Notes: generated by a model not told the origin, from the sequence alone. A stretch of DNA of 64,000 nt from Prochlorococcus sp. AG-409-B05 (GCA_003216075.1 QCJK01000007.1:1-64000), one strand, 5' to 3'. Shown: positions 33,718 through 42,645, counted from the first letter of the stretch. Numbers and translations: made by a program.

Positions 33718-33843
33718 TTAAAAATTCGCAAGCCGCATTGGATTTACTGATATTCTTGAATCAAGATAAGTATCAAAACCATTGACTTTAATAAATTCAA
33801 TTACTTTGTTAACCACAAAAAAAGAAAGAATCTTATGCATCAT
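33718..33843 (-). CDS. Small protein (41 aa)
   Basis: A double ATG at 33843 opens MMHKILSFFVVNKVIEFIKV followed by NGFDTYLDSRISVNPMRLAN and F. It looks like an amphipathic helix plus a polar tail. No family is known. Confidence 0.45.
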   Translation of the reverse strand: MMHKILSFFVVNKVIEFIKVNGFDTYLDSRISVNPMRLANF

Positions 33844-33935
33844 TAGAATAAATCAAGATAGAAAAATAGAACAAAGACCTATTTTAAATACTGGCTTAAT
33901 AATAAAGCCTAATCATTAAAGAAGGTTTGCAATAG

Positions 33936-34376
33936 TTAAAAAACATCCTTTAATGAGTAAATAAGCCATTTTGAGAAGATGAAAGGATTAAATAAATGAT
34001 ATATAGAATCAATTTGAGGTGGTATTTCACCTTTGCTTACGTAATAAGACTGATTATTAGGCGACAGGAAATTTCGTGAAGGTACTACTGCAGAAGGGTC
34101 TAATTCATCTATATCAGGAGATTTTAATCGTAAATCCTCATTATTAATTACCACGACTTCGTTAATAAAAAACCAACTTATAGATGAATCACTCAATTCA
34201 AGGACCACCCCTACGCCTGTCCCATCGGTCATTTTATAGTCCAAAACGATACCAGAAGGATCATTGGCAAGCACATTTGAAAGCCCTAGTGGAATTCGAT
34301 CTCTAACTCGATCAAGGTCCACCATTACCTTTGACCCTATTGAAATGAGAGTAGAAGTTTGTGAATTAGCCTGCAA
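33936..34376 (-). CDS. DUF2862 family protein, copy 2, extended
   Basis: The 146-residue protein starts at a TTG and has the DUF2862 core in its first 75 residues (KVMVDLDRVRDRIPLG, LDYKMTDGTGVGVVLEL, ISWFFINEV). A C-terminal extension of about 70 residues ends in FNPFIFSKWLIYSLKDVF. Copy 1 at 30456 lacks the extension. The role is unknown. Confidence 0.8.
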   Translation of the reverse strand: MQANSQTSTLISIGSKVMVDLDRVRDRIPLGLSNVLANDPSGIVLDYKMTDGTGVGVVLELSDSSISWFFINEVVVINNEDLRLKSPDIDELDPSAVVPSRNFLSPNNQSYYVSKGEIPPQIDSIYHLFNPFIFSKWLIYSLKDVF

Positions 34377-34748
34377 GGCCTAATAGGTGGTGCAATCCAC
34401 CGCAGAACAACAGTGTGAACTGTAAACGGCAGTGCTCCCTAGTTCCAATAAAAGTTATGACACAAATTTATTCAACCAAAGTTTCTGAAGCTAATTCAAA
34501 TAGAACTTAATTCTCTAGATATAAAATTAATTGGATAATAAATAAACTTTATCCTCCAGGTAAGTTGGCTTAAATTTTTCTAAATACTCTACAAGAATAT
34601 CAATTTATATCCTAATTAGATAGACAATATATGTACAAGGTATAACTCTTTAATCTTTATTATCTGCTTTCTTGTCTAAATTAAATGATAAGAAAGTACT
34701 AGGCTTACAATAAATCAGATTTAGAAAAATAATTCCATATTTTTATGT
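34377..34748. other. Intergenic stretch
   Basis: No gene, repeat or terminator recognised. Confidence 0.45.
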
Positions 34749-34961
34749 TTATTCTCCTCCTCCATTACAACTCCATACCTTTGCGGGTATCCCTGCATTA
34801 TTAGTCCCATCAATTCTAAAAGTTTTTTCAATGCACTCATTCTGATTTCTAGTCCATTTAGCAATAGGTGCAAGCGATACAGAAATCAATACAAGACTTA
34901 CAGTGCTTACAACAGCTAATACAGGATAAGCATGAGTCCTAATCATTTCCCTAGGTGTCAT
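34749..34961 (-). CDS. CNG-signature one-helix protein, member 4
   Basis: The 70-residue protein has a short polar start, a helix (AYPVLAVVSTVSLVLISVSL), then APIAKWTRNQNECIEKTFRI and ends VWSCNGGGE. It is the shortest and cleanest member of the set at 8368, 14304 and 32346. ATG start. Two Cys are placed outside the membrane. Function unknown. Confidence 0.7.
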   Translation of the reverse strand: MTPREMIRTHAYPVLAVVSTVSLVLISVSLAPIAKWTRNQNECIEKTFRIDGTNNAGIPAKVWSCNGGGE

Positions 34962-35362
34962 TTTTTTAAGAAAAGTAGTTGAAATTGATTTACCAATAAT
35001 GATAATACAAATAAAAGAGATATTACAAAATTTTTTTAATTTTTATAGAGTTGTCAAAGATCAGTTTCTAGGATCTAGAAAAACAGCATAGAACAGTACT
35101 TCCATTGATTTACGATTGGTTACAATCTATTGTATTTTGATACCAAGATGTGTGAGATGGATCACATGCTAGATTTTCCGTTCAGATAGATAGGCTAATA
35201 ACAAATGAACTTCAGGAAAATAGTAAATTAGCTCCTCAAGTATCTTTTGGCACTAAATCCTCAATGGACTAGAAGCTTAAGAAATACTCAAGTATCATAA
35301 TAAAATTACTAACTACTTTTATTCTTTAGTTTGACTTTGATTTATATAAGCATCAGTCGATT
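34962..35362. other. Intergenic stretch
   Basis: About 400 AT-rich bases between divergent genes with no recognisable gene or repeat. Confidence 0.45.
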
Positions 35363-35659
35363 ATGAATCTCAATCACAAACTAAAATCGAATGTCAATAC
35401 ATCAATTGAATTGATCATATTCCTAGGAGTAATTGCTTGGGAATTTCTTGTTCACATCATGAATCATATCGGATTAGCTTGGTGGGCAAAAATTGAAACA
35501 CATGAACCTCAATCTATTTATTGGTTTGGCCCTTTCTTATCAAGAAATAAACTTGAATCAAATTTAAAGGTTTTCCTTTCTGATCTATCTAATGAATCGC
35601 CGAAACTCATCAAACAAAGTACTATTAAATGTTCCAAGAATGAACCTTATACATTATAA
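35363..35659 (+). CDS. DUF1816 family protein
   Basis: The 98-residue protein has an N-terminal hydrophobic part (SIELIIFLGVIAWEFLVHIM) followed by the DUF1816 core (LAWWAKIETHEPQSIYWFGP, FLSRNKLESNLKVFLSDLSN). DUF1816 is a small cyanobacterial domain related in sequence feel to phycobilisome linker ends, but its function is unknown. The N-terminal helix is an addition to the usual core. Confidence 0.8.
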   Translation: MNLNHKLKSNVNTSIELIIFLGVIAWEFLVHIMNHIGLAWWAKIETHEPQSIYWFGPFLSRNKLESNLKVFLSDLSNESPKLIKQSTIKCSKNEPYTL

Positions 35660-35952
35660 TTCCAATGTTATCTAAGATTATGATCTAGAAATATTTAAAT
35701 TGTTACTAATCTTTTGCATTGATAATATTGAATTCAATCTTCCTTCCCTTTTTATTTTATTCAGGAGAGAATTCACTATTCAAGTGATCATTGACCAAAA
35801 CAACTAATTCAATTAATCCTTATTTTTAAGCAACGTCTAGCTCGAGCAGGCAATCTATTGGGTATACTTACAGACAAAGCCGTTCATAAGAGTGGGTGAA
35901 AGTGCATATAAACGGTTATAAAAATATCCTTTCCAACTAAAGGCTTCTTCCA
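35660..35952. other. Intergenic stretch
   Basis: Just under 300 bases, AT-rich, with no gene recognised. It presumably holds the arsM-like promoter; no ArsR-type operator was identified. Confidence 0.4.
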
Positions 35953-36747
35953 GTGACTGAAACTTGTTGCAATCATTCTTCATCTGGCTCAGGGGATGAG
36001 TCATTAGACCAATCAAGGGCTGTTGACGCACGTTATGGATTTGCAGCCAACGAAAAAGAAGCCTGTCTATGTAGTCCAGTCTCCTTTGACCCGCAACTTC
36101 TGAAAGCTATTCCCAAAGACGTAGTAGAAAAGGACTATGGCTGCGGTGACCCAACCAGATGGGTTAAGCGGGGAGATAAAGTTCTAGATCTAGGAAGCGG
36201 CAGCGGCAAAAATGCATTCATTTGCGCTCAAGTGGTGGGCCCATCTGGGAAAGTGTTAGGTGTTGACCAAAACGTAAATATGCTAGAAGTAGCAATGAAA
36301 GCTGCACCAATTGTGGCCGAAAGAATTGGTTTTTTAAATACATTCTTTTTAAAAGGAGCTATTGAACATCTTGATAAACCTAAAGAGAATGGAGACCCCC
36401 TTATTCAAGACTCAAGTATCGACATTGTCCTAAGTAATTGCGTACTAAACTTAGTAAACCCTTCACAACGCGAGAGTTTGTTAAAAAATATTCGAAGAGT
36501 TTTAAAGCCTTCTGGAAGAGTCGCCATTAGTGACATAGTTTCTGATCGCGAAGTTCCTCTAGCTTTAAAGGAAGACCCAGAATTATGGAGTGGATGTATA
36601 AGTGGTGCTTGGGAAGAAGAAAAATTCCTTGAAGACTTTCGAGCATTAGGTTTTCAAGAAGTAATCTACGCAGATAGATCCAAAACCCCCTGGAAAGTTA
36701 TTGAAGGCATTAATTTTAGAGCAGTTACACTTATAGGACACTTATAA
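35953..36747 (+). CDS. arsM: ArsM-like arsenite S-adenosylmethionine methyltransferase
   Basis: The 264-residue class I methyltransferase starts at GTG. It has an N-terminal Cys pair (TETCCNHSSSG), the SAM-binding loop VLDLGSGSGKNAFICA and the acidic GVDQNVNML. The Cys positions expected of ArsM are present in YGCGDP, LSNCVLNLV and SGCISGAWE. The reaction is methylation of As(III) to mono- and dimethyl species, which marine cyanobacteria need because arsenate enters with phosphate. No arsR or ars operon neighbours are present. A different methyl acceptor cannot be excluded. Confidence 0.8.
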   Translation: MTETCCNHSSSGSGDESLDQSRAVDARYGFAANEKEACLCSPVSFDPQLLKAIPKDVVEKDYGCGDPTRWVKRGDKVLDLGSGSGKNAFICAQVVGPSGKVLGVDQNVNMLEVAMKAAPIVAERIGFLNTFFLKGAIEHLDKPKENGDPLIQDSSIDIVLSNCVLNLVNPSQRESLLKNIRRVLKPSGRVAISDIVSDREVPLALKEDPELWSGCISGAWEEEKFLEDFRALGFQEVIYADRSKTPWKVIEGINFRAVTLIGHL

Positions 36748-36808
36748 ACCATTTCCAATGTCATTTAGACAACCTAGGTAATCTCACAACGAGACCGCAG
36801 CACTTGGT

Positions 36809-36913
36809 TTATTTGGTATTCAGTTCTTGATTCATCTTCAATTCCCAAAAAAACATCAGAGTGTAAGGACAAACAAGAACTCCCACCAAAGGGATCAATA
36901 CGTAATTCCACAT
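36809..36913 (-). CDS. Small one-helix membrane protein (34 aa)
   Basis: ATG at 36913 encodes MWNYVLIPLVGVLVCPYTLM followed by FFWELKMNQELNTK. The helix and charged tail look like a genuine small membrane protein. A second minus-strand frame over the same bases (about 36774-36935) is also open and protein-like, so the choice of frame is uncertain. Confidence 0.4.
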   Translation of the reverse strand: MWNYVLIPLVGVLVCPYTLMFFWELKMNQELNTK

Positions 36914-37067
36914 ACCTTATGGCTATTACTACCAAAAACATAGCTAGAAATTTTCCTACTGGGAACTAGCTCCTGCTAATAACTGAAATAATTTCAACAA
37001 GTCCTGCAGAGTCTTTTGTATATTTAATTGCAAATACCCCTAGGACCTCCTTCTCTCCTAGAAAATA

Positions 37068-37208
37068 ATGGACACATCCTCACCTGCTTTCTCTTTAATA
37101 ATCTCAATTTTAGTCGGGGTATTTTGCCTGACAGGCATTGGTATTTATTTTTCTTTTGGCCCTGGCTCTAAAAAGCTTGAAGATCCTTGGGTTGCTGATG
37201 ACGATTAA
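37068..37208 (+). CDS. psbN: PsbN-like protein (46 aa)
   Basis: ATG at 37068 encodes one membrane helix (LIISILVGVFCLTGIGIYFS) and the tail FGPGSKKLEDPWVADDD. The tail matches the PsbN hallmark (FGP-x-x-K-x-L-x-DP followed by acidic residues). PsbN is needed for photosystem II assembly and repair. In other cyanobacteria it usually sits next to psbH, which is not present here, so this may be the only copy moved or an extra paralogue. Confidence 0.7.
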   Translation: MDTSSPAFSLIISILVGVFCLTGIGIYFSFGPGSKKLEDPWVADDD

Positions 37209-37350
37209 ATAATGCTTTTAAAACTCCTCATCATTTTAAAGCTACCTAAATAAAATAAATAATTGTATTCCAATAATAAATACCTACATACCTCGAATTT
37301 AATGATAATTAATCACTAATACCTAACAAGGCCCTCAAAGAGAAGATGTT

Positions 37351-37527
37351 TTAGCACTTCTCTTCGCATCTAATCAGATCAATGCAATTAGGATGCTCCT
37401 TGATGTACTTGTTGATCTCCATGGCCAGCAGCCTTGCCTCGAAAGCATCACTGGCATAAAAACAATTTTCAATCTTGCCATTGTCACATGCCCTATATCG
37501 GACTGTGTACGGCTTCAATGATGACAT
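37351..37527 (-). CDS. Small Cys-rich protein (58 aa)
   Basis: ATG at 37527 encodes MSSLKPYTVRYRACDNGKIE, NCFYASDAFEARLLAMEINK and YIKEHPNCIDLIRCEEKC. Five Cys in 58 residues suggest disulfides or metal binding. The composition is much better than that of the plus-strand ORF over the same bases. No family is known. Confidence 0.6.
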   Translation of the reverse strand: MSSLKPYTVRYRACDNGKIENCFYASDAFEARLLAMEINKYIKEHPNCIDLIRCEEKC

Positions 37528-37973
37528 TAGAGATGGTCAGTATGTCAATACAACTCTCCCTTTAATCCAGTACAAATATCCACAAATATCTTCTAACCCA
37601 AATAAGACTGAATGTTTGATGAATGCTTCAAAATCGAAAAATCCCTCACAGCCACTATGAAAACAGAAAACTTGGTGCCAAAAACAAACCAAATAAATCC
37701 ATGGCTAAGGATGTATTCTTGAATTCTCAGAGGCTAAAAAAGTATTCCTTTAGTAACAAATACAAATAATGAATTTTGACTAAATAATCTTAAGACTTAA
37801 AATCGTTACATCCTTTGAGTTAAGAAAAAAAGACAGATGCTTTTCTACTATCATGATTACGAAGAGATTCTTGCCGGAATATCTGTAAGTCAACACATGC
37901 AAAAGGCGAGATATTAAAATCAAGTAATAGAATTCTTAAGCACTTTTGATTTACTAAAACTTGGGATAATCAC
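37528..37973. other. Intergenic stretch with one 26-codon ORF
   Basis: The only protein-like reading is 37837-37917 on the plus strand (MLFYYHDYEEILAGISVSQH ...), too short to support. Nothing else is recognised. Confidence 0.4.
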
Positions 37974-38108
37974 TTATCTCTTTACGTCATGAGCACATCC
38001 ATCACCTTTGTAATTCTCACTATCATAATATCCATTTCTAGTTCCGAAGTAGGCCGTAATCAATACAAATGGGATTGAAACCCATTTTAAAATGGTAAAT
38101 AAGTCCAT
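37974..38108 (-). CDS. Small one-helix protein (44 aa)
   Basis: ATG at 38108 encodes a membrane helix (FTILKWVSIPFVLITAYFGT) and a polar, slightly acidic tail (RNGYYDSENYKGDGCAHDVK). The layout suggests a conserved small picocyanobacterial membrane protein. Function unknown. Confidence 0.6.
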   Translation of the reverse strand: MDLFTILKWVSIPFVLITAYFGTRNGYYDSENYKGDGCAHDVKR

Positions 38109-38425
38109 TTGAGAAGCTACAAGCAAAGATTTTCTATGAACAACTTAAGCTAAATCGAACCCAAAAGGGTGTTTGTATAAATATTTAATTTAGGCTTGTA
38201 ACAAATGCAATGCTCCTTACTTATTTACTTAAGTATTATATGGCTCTCTAATTCATTTGCAAACACCCAGTATATATCTGGGTGTTTGCCCTTACTAAGT
38301 AATTCCTAAGATTGGAGACTGCTCAAAAAGTATTTAATTAATATAGTCCTCAAATCTATTCTTAGCATTGATAGCAAAATCTCTAATATTATATTGCTTG
38401 CAGGATCTAAATCTCTTTATTCTTC
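38109..38425. other. Spacer at the border of the housekeeping block
   Basis: It contains a perfect 12-bp stem-loop (38259-38289). A 34-codon plus-strand ORF (38205-38309) with a signal-like start (CSLLIYLSIIWLSNSFA) runs through the stem-loop. No other gene. Confidence 0.45.
38259..38289. terminator. Perfect 12-bp stem-loop
   Basis: GCAAACACCCAG pairs with CTGGGTGTTTGC around a 7-base AT loop. No T-run on either side. It lies in the spacer downstream of the exonuclease gene and may end its transcript. Confidence 0.55.
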
Positions 38426-39289
38426 TCAAGAAGCATCAAAGTTTTCTCTTGAGTCAACAAATACAACTGGAAAATCAAGAAGTGCAGCCTCTCTTTTACT
38501 CAAACGACGTGCCCATGCACCTTTTACCGGGTCATTCCAACGAAAACCAGCTTCTCTCGCTAAATTTCTTTGATCATAAGAAACTTTTGCACGCATTAAA
38601 AAACGAGGTTCAAGGCCTTGTGCTAAAAGCCTTTCTAAATCGTCACAACGACTAAACACCTCTGCTATATAAGAGCAATCTGTCAAGGCGCGATGCGCAT
38701 TCCAAACAGGGACCCCATAGGCCAAAGCAAGATCAATAACAGAAGGTCTCGGTCGTAAACGTCGTACTTCGGGCCACGTGATATCTTCCATTGTGCACAA
38801 CCATGGTTTTAAAACTATTGGAAGGGGTTCTTTCCCAAACCACTGCTTATCAAAAGCGGCATTATGAGCCACCAAAAGATCAGCTTGATCAATTAAATGC
38901 TCCAAATACTGCAATCCCTGACGCCAAGGTTGACCAACCCTAGTAATTTCTGGCGAAATATTATTGATAGCCTCGGCATCATTACTTTTGACTGGCAGCA
39001 AAAATGAAAGTTGAGTAAGAATCGATCGACTAGCAACATGAAATAGTATTACCCCAACTTCAAGGCACTTGTCTTTACGGAAATCGAGTCCAGTAGTTTC
39101 TGTATCCACTATCAAAAGAGTTGCTGGATTCGAAGCCAAATCAAGAGGTTCACTATTAGGAATAACTGAGGCCCTAAGGTGCTTTTCGGCTGAGATTGGA
39201 ATTTCTGACGAATCATGTATTGGCTTTACCGGATCAACAAGCAGATCCAATTGCCACAAATCAGATTCATAGCCTTTATCTTCTATCAT
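38426..39289 (-). CDS. DnaQ-like 3'-5' exonuclease family protein
   Basis: The 287-residue protein carries the DEDDh exonuclease motifs: LLIVDTETTGLDFRK (Exo I), LLVAHNAAFDKQWF (Exo II) and NAHRALTDCSYIAEVF (Exo III with the HxAxxD form). These residues bind two metal ions and remove 3' nucleotides. An N-terminal 55-residue extension and a C-terminal domain (YDQRNLAREAGFRWNDPVKG, AWARRLSK) are added to the core. It is too short to be a polymerase subunit and may act in repair or RNA trimming. Confidence 0.85.
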   Translation of the reverse strand: MIEDKGYESDLWQLDLLVDPVKPIHDSSEIPISAEKHLRASVIPNSEPLDLASNPATLLIVDTETTGLDFRKDKCLEVGVILFHVASRSILTQLSFLLPVKSNDAEAINNISPEITRVGQPWRQGLQYLEHLIDQADLLVAHNAAFDKQWFGKEPLPIVLKPWLCTMEDITWPEVRRLRPRPSVIDLALAYGVPVWNAHRALTDCSYIAEVFSRCDDLERLLAQGLEPRFLMRAKVSYDQRNLAREAGFRWNDPVKGAWARRLSKREAALLDFPVVFVDSRENFDAS

Positions 39290-39376
39290 TTAGACTCCTC
39301 GAACTGATCTTGATCTATTCTCTCGCATATATCAAGTTGTTCTTTAAAGTAAACCCAACGATATAAAAATTGTTCA

Positions 39377-39838
39377 ATGTCCTTGAAAGCAGGTGACAAA
39401 GCTCCAGATATAGCTCTTCTGGACCAGACAGGCACTATGCGTAATATGAAAGATCTTAGAAATAAAACTCTTATTTTGTTTTTTTATCCTAAAGATGACA
39501 CACCTGGTTGTACCGCAGAAGCATGTGGGTTTCGCGATAATTATGATTTATTCAAAATTTTTGGAGCTGAAGTTTGGGGTGTAAGTGGAGATTCTGAGAT
39601 TAGTCATATTAACTTTTCAGAAAAAAATAAACTCCCTTTTCCTTTACTAAGTGATACTAACAATAAGCTTAGAAAAGCATTTGGGGTCCCAAATACTTTA
39701 GGGATAATTCCTGGCAGAGTTACATATGTCATTGATTCAAAGAGAATAATTAGAAGTGTCTTTAATAATCTGCTAAATGGACCTGCACATGTCAATGAAG
39801 CTCTTCGCATTCTAGAAGAAATCAGAGCAAGAAAATGA
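39377..39838 (+). CDS. bcp: Thioredoxin-dependent peroxiredoxin PrxQ/Bcp
   Basis: The 153-residue protein has the PrxQ active site FFYPKDDTPGCTAEACGFRD, with the peroxidatic Cys in PGCT and the resolving Cys five residues later. LPFPLLSDTNNKLRKAFGVP and RVTYVID follow. It reduces hydroperoxides with electrons from thioredoxin, protecting photosynthetic cells. Its stop overlaps the start of the DUF1350 gene (ATGA), so the two are coupled. Confidence 0.95.
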   Translation: MSLKAGDKAPDIALLDQTGTMRNMKDLRNKTLILFFYPKDDTPGCTAEACGFRDNYDLFKIFGAEVWGVSGDSEISHINFSEKNKLPFPLLSDTNNKLRKAFGVPNTLGIIPGRVTYVIDSKRIIRSVFNNLLNGPAHVNEALRILEEIRARK

Positions 39839-40563
39839 ATCGTTGGAGAAGAATAAATCATACCTGGTGTAACTGGCCGTCAAAACCTTTAGGTCTGATT
39901 GAATTGATTGGAGGCAGCTATCTTTCAATAAGTCCCCATATTAGTTATCGAAGATTACTTGAGGAACTATCCAAAAAAAATCTTGCCATTCATACCTGGA
40001 GTTATATTCCTGGGCTGGATCATCAATCACAAGCAAATGAAGCATGGAAAGATTTACGTAGTTGTCGAAATCAACTTCAAAAACGTATAGGATTCATCCT
40101 CCCTCCCTTAAGAATAGGCCATAGTCTTGGATGTAAACTGCACTTACTTGCACCAGATGGAGGGCGTAATAGTAAAGCTCTAGTTACATTGGGATTCAAT
40201 AATTTTACTGCTAATCGATCAATCCCAATGATGAGTAAACTCGGCCCCCAATTGGGTTTACAAATAGAATTTAGTCCCAGTCCGAAAGAAACATATAGAT
40301 TTATTTCCGAACATTATCTTCAACCTAAAAACCTTCTAATAAATTTCAGCGAAGATAAACTTGATCAAAGTACTGATTTACTCAAACATCTTAACCATCG
40401 TAAAGGAGATGAATCAATAAGATTAGAAGTACCAGGTGACCACCTAACACCAGCTAGTGCTGGTGTTAGGAAAAGAATCTTAGGAGAATGGGGAGATAAT
40501 CCTTCTAAAATGAAAAGTATTCAGGTCCTTATAAATAAAATATATGAGTGGGCTTCTCCCTAA
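39835..40563 (+). CDS. DUF1350 alpha/beta-hydrolase-like protein
   Basis: The 242-residue protein matches the DUF1350 family of plants and cyanobacteria: GLIELIGGSYLSISPHISYR at the N-terminus, RIGHSLGCKLHLL where a GHSxG nucleophile elbow would be (here the Ser is followed by Leu-Gly), and a late PGDHLTP with a His. It has an alpha/beta-hydrolase fold but no known substrate. Four bases overlap bcp. Confidence 0.85.
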   Translation: MNRWRRINHTWCNWPSKPLGLIELIGGSYLSISPHISYRRLLEELSKKNLAIHTWSYIPGLDHQSQANEAWKDLRSCRNQLQKRIGFILPPLRIGHSLGCKLHLLAPDGGRNSKALVTLGFNNFTANRSIPMMSKLGPQLGLQIEFSPSPKETYRFISEHYLQPKNLLINFSEDKLDQSTDLLKHLNHRKGDESIRLEVPGDHLTPASAGVRKRILGEWGDNPSKMKSIQVLINKIYEWASP

Positions 40564-40570
40564 TAAACAT

Positions 40571-42547
40571 TTACTCTCTTAGTTTATCCAGAACCGAACG
40601 ATCTTCTAGAGTACTTGTATCTCCACTAACTTCTTCACCAGCAGCAAGGGCTCTCAGGATTCTACGCATAATTTTGCCACTTCGTGTTTTCGGAAGAGCA
40701 TCACTACATTTGATCTCATCAGGTTTAGCAATTGGTCCAATTTCCAGGCCTACATGAGATCTTAAATCCTTAATTAATTGTTCATTTACAACCCTTCCAG
40801 TTTCTAAAGTCACAAAAGCAACAATTGCTTCGCCTTTCAGATCATCTGGACGACCTACTACGGCAGCCTCCGAAACGGCAGGATGACTTACCAAAGCCGA
40901 TTCTATTTCCATTGATCCAAGACGGTGACCAGAAACATTTATAACGTCATCAACTCTGCCCATTATCCAGAAATAGCCATCAGAATCTCGACGGGCACCA
41001 TCTCCTGCAAAATAAATATAACTTCCATCTAAAGGGCGTAAATACTCCCAATAACTATCACGAAATCTCTGAGGATTACCATGAACTGTTCTCATCATCC
41101 CAGGCCAAGGATTCTTTACAACTAAATAACCTCCTTCATCTGTTTGTACTGACTCGCCATTCATATCAACCACATCAGCCTCTATGCCTGGAAGAGGGAA
41201 TGTCGCTGAGCCAGGTTTAGTGGGTGTTGCTCCAGGTAGAGGGCTAATCATCACCCCACCAGTCTCTGTTTGCCACCAGGTATCCACAACTGGACAACGA
41301 CTTCCGCCTATGACATCTCGATACCAAATCCAAGCCTCAGGATTTATGGGCTCTCCAACGGTTCCTAGTAATCTCAAACTATTCATATCATATTGATCTG
41401 GAATTGAACGCCCGCTTTTCATAAAAGCCCTTATTGCAGTTGGGGCTGTATAGAAAATAGTGATTCTGTGTTTCTGTATCAATTCCCAAAAGGCACCTGG
41501 ATTAGAAGGGCGAGGGGCGCCTTCATACATGACCGTTGTGGCCCCATTTGAAAGGGGTCCATAAACGATATAACTATGTCCCGTTATCCAACCAACATCA
41601 GCTGTACACCAATAGACATCATCTTCTTTAATGTCGAAAATCCATTTAAAAGTGAGATGAGCCCATAAGTTGTAACCCGCTGTAGTATGTACAACTCCCT
41701 TAGGTTTACCAGTAGACCCAGAGGTATATAGAACAAAAAGACGATCTTCGCTATCCATAGATTCTGCAGGACAATCAGCCTCTTGAATGCTCACCAATTC
41801 ATGCCACCAATTATCGCGACCCTCTTCGAACTCAACGGTTTGATTCGTTCTTTTAACCACCAAAACAGATTTCACAGTTGAACAAGCACCATCAGCCAAA
41901 GCAGCATCAACTGCTGGTTTCAAAGGGACAACCTTGTCTTTACGAAACCCTCCATCCGCAGTGATAACAACTTTGGCCTCACCATCAATCAATCTGTCCC
42001 GTAATGCTTCTGCCGAAAAACCTCCAAAAACAACAGAATGCGGAGCCCCTATTCGAGCACATGCCAACATTGCTATTGCAGCCTCAGGAATCATCGGCAT
42101 ATAAAGCGCAACTAGATCCCCTTTCTCAACTCCAAGTGTTTTCAGCGCATTCGCCGCTCGACATACTTCCTGATGCAGTTCCCTATAGGTAAAGGTCCTT
42201 ACATCACCTGGTTCTCCCTCCCAAATCAAAGCGTTTTTATCAGCTTTTGAACTTCCTAAATGGCGGTCCAGGCAATTAAAAGAAATATTTGTTTTCCCTC
42301 CGTCAAACCACCGAGCGAAAGGTGGATTAGACCAATCGAGAACCTTTTGAAAAGGTTGAAACCAATGCAACTCTTTACGAGCTGCATTACCCCAAAACCC
42401 TTCCGGATCAGTCTTTGCAGCATCAACCATTTGCTGATATTCATCAAAACTCCCAATCCTCGAACTATCCGCAATTTCCTTAGAGGGAGTAAAAATTCTT
42501 TGTTCTTGAAGAACTGACTCGATTTTGATTGAAGAATCAGAAGACAT
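40571..42547 (-). CDS. acs: Acetyl-coenzyme A synthetase
   Basis: The protein is about 658 residues from the ATG at 42547. It has the acyl-adenylate signatures [20 protein letters not shown] and [13 protein letters not shown], the hinge [20 protein letters not shown] and the C-terminal catalytic Lys in [13 protein letters not shown]. It activates acetate to acetyl-CoA with ATP through acetyl-AMP. The Lys in SGKIMRR is the usual acetylation site that controls this enzyme. Single gene, convergent with DUF1350. Confidence 0.97.
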   Translation of the reverse strand: MSSDSSIKIESVLQEQRIFTPSKEIADSSRIGSFDEYQQMVDAAKTDPEGFWGNAARKELHWFQPFQKVLDWSNPPFARWFDGGKTNISFNCLDRHLGSSKADKNALIWEGEPGDVRTFTYRELHQEVCRAANALKTLGVEKGDLVALYMPMIPEAAIAMLACARIGAPHSVVFGGFSAEALRDRLIDGEAKVVITADGGFRKDKVVPLKPAVDAALADGACSTVKSVLVVKRTNQTVEFEEGRDNWWHELVSIQEADCPAESMDSEDRLFVLYTSGSTGKPKGVVHTTAGYNLWAHLTFKWIFDIKEDDVYWCTADVGWITGHSYIVYGPLSNGATTVMYEGAPRPSNPGAFWELIQKHRITIFYTAPTAIRAFMKSGRSIPDQYDMNSLRLLGTVGEPINPEAWIWYRDVIGGSRCPVVDTWWQTETGGVMISPLPGATPTKPGSATFPLPGIEADVVDMNGESVQTDEGGYLVVKNPWPGMMRTVHGNPQRFRDSYWEYLRPLDGSYIYFAGDGARRDSDGYFWIMGRVDDVINVSGHRLGSMEIESALVSHPAVSEAAVVGRPDDLKGEAIVAFVTLETGRVVNEQLIKDLRSHVGLEIGPIAKPDEIKCSDALPKTRSGKIMRRILRALAAGEEVSGDTSTLEDRSVLDKLRE

Positions 42548-42645
42548 AGACAAAAGCAGCCATTAATTATTTGTATTCAAGCCAGTAGATGGCCAAGGTT
42601 ACAGAGAGGTGACACGCTTATTAAAGAGAGAGTGGAAAAACTTTG

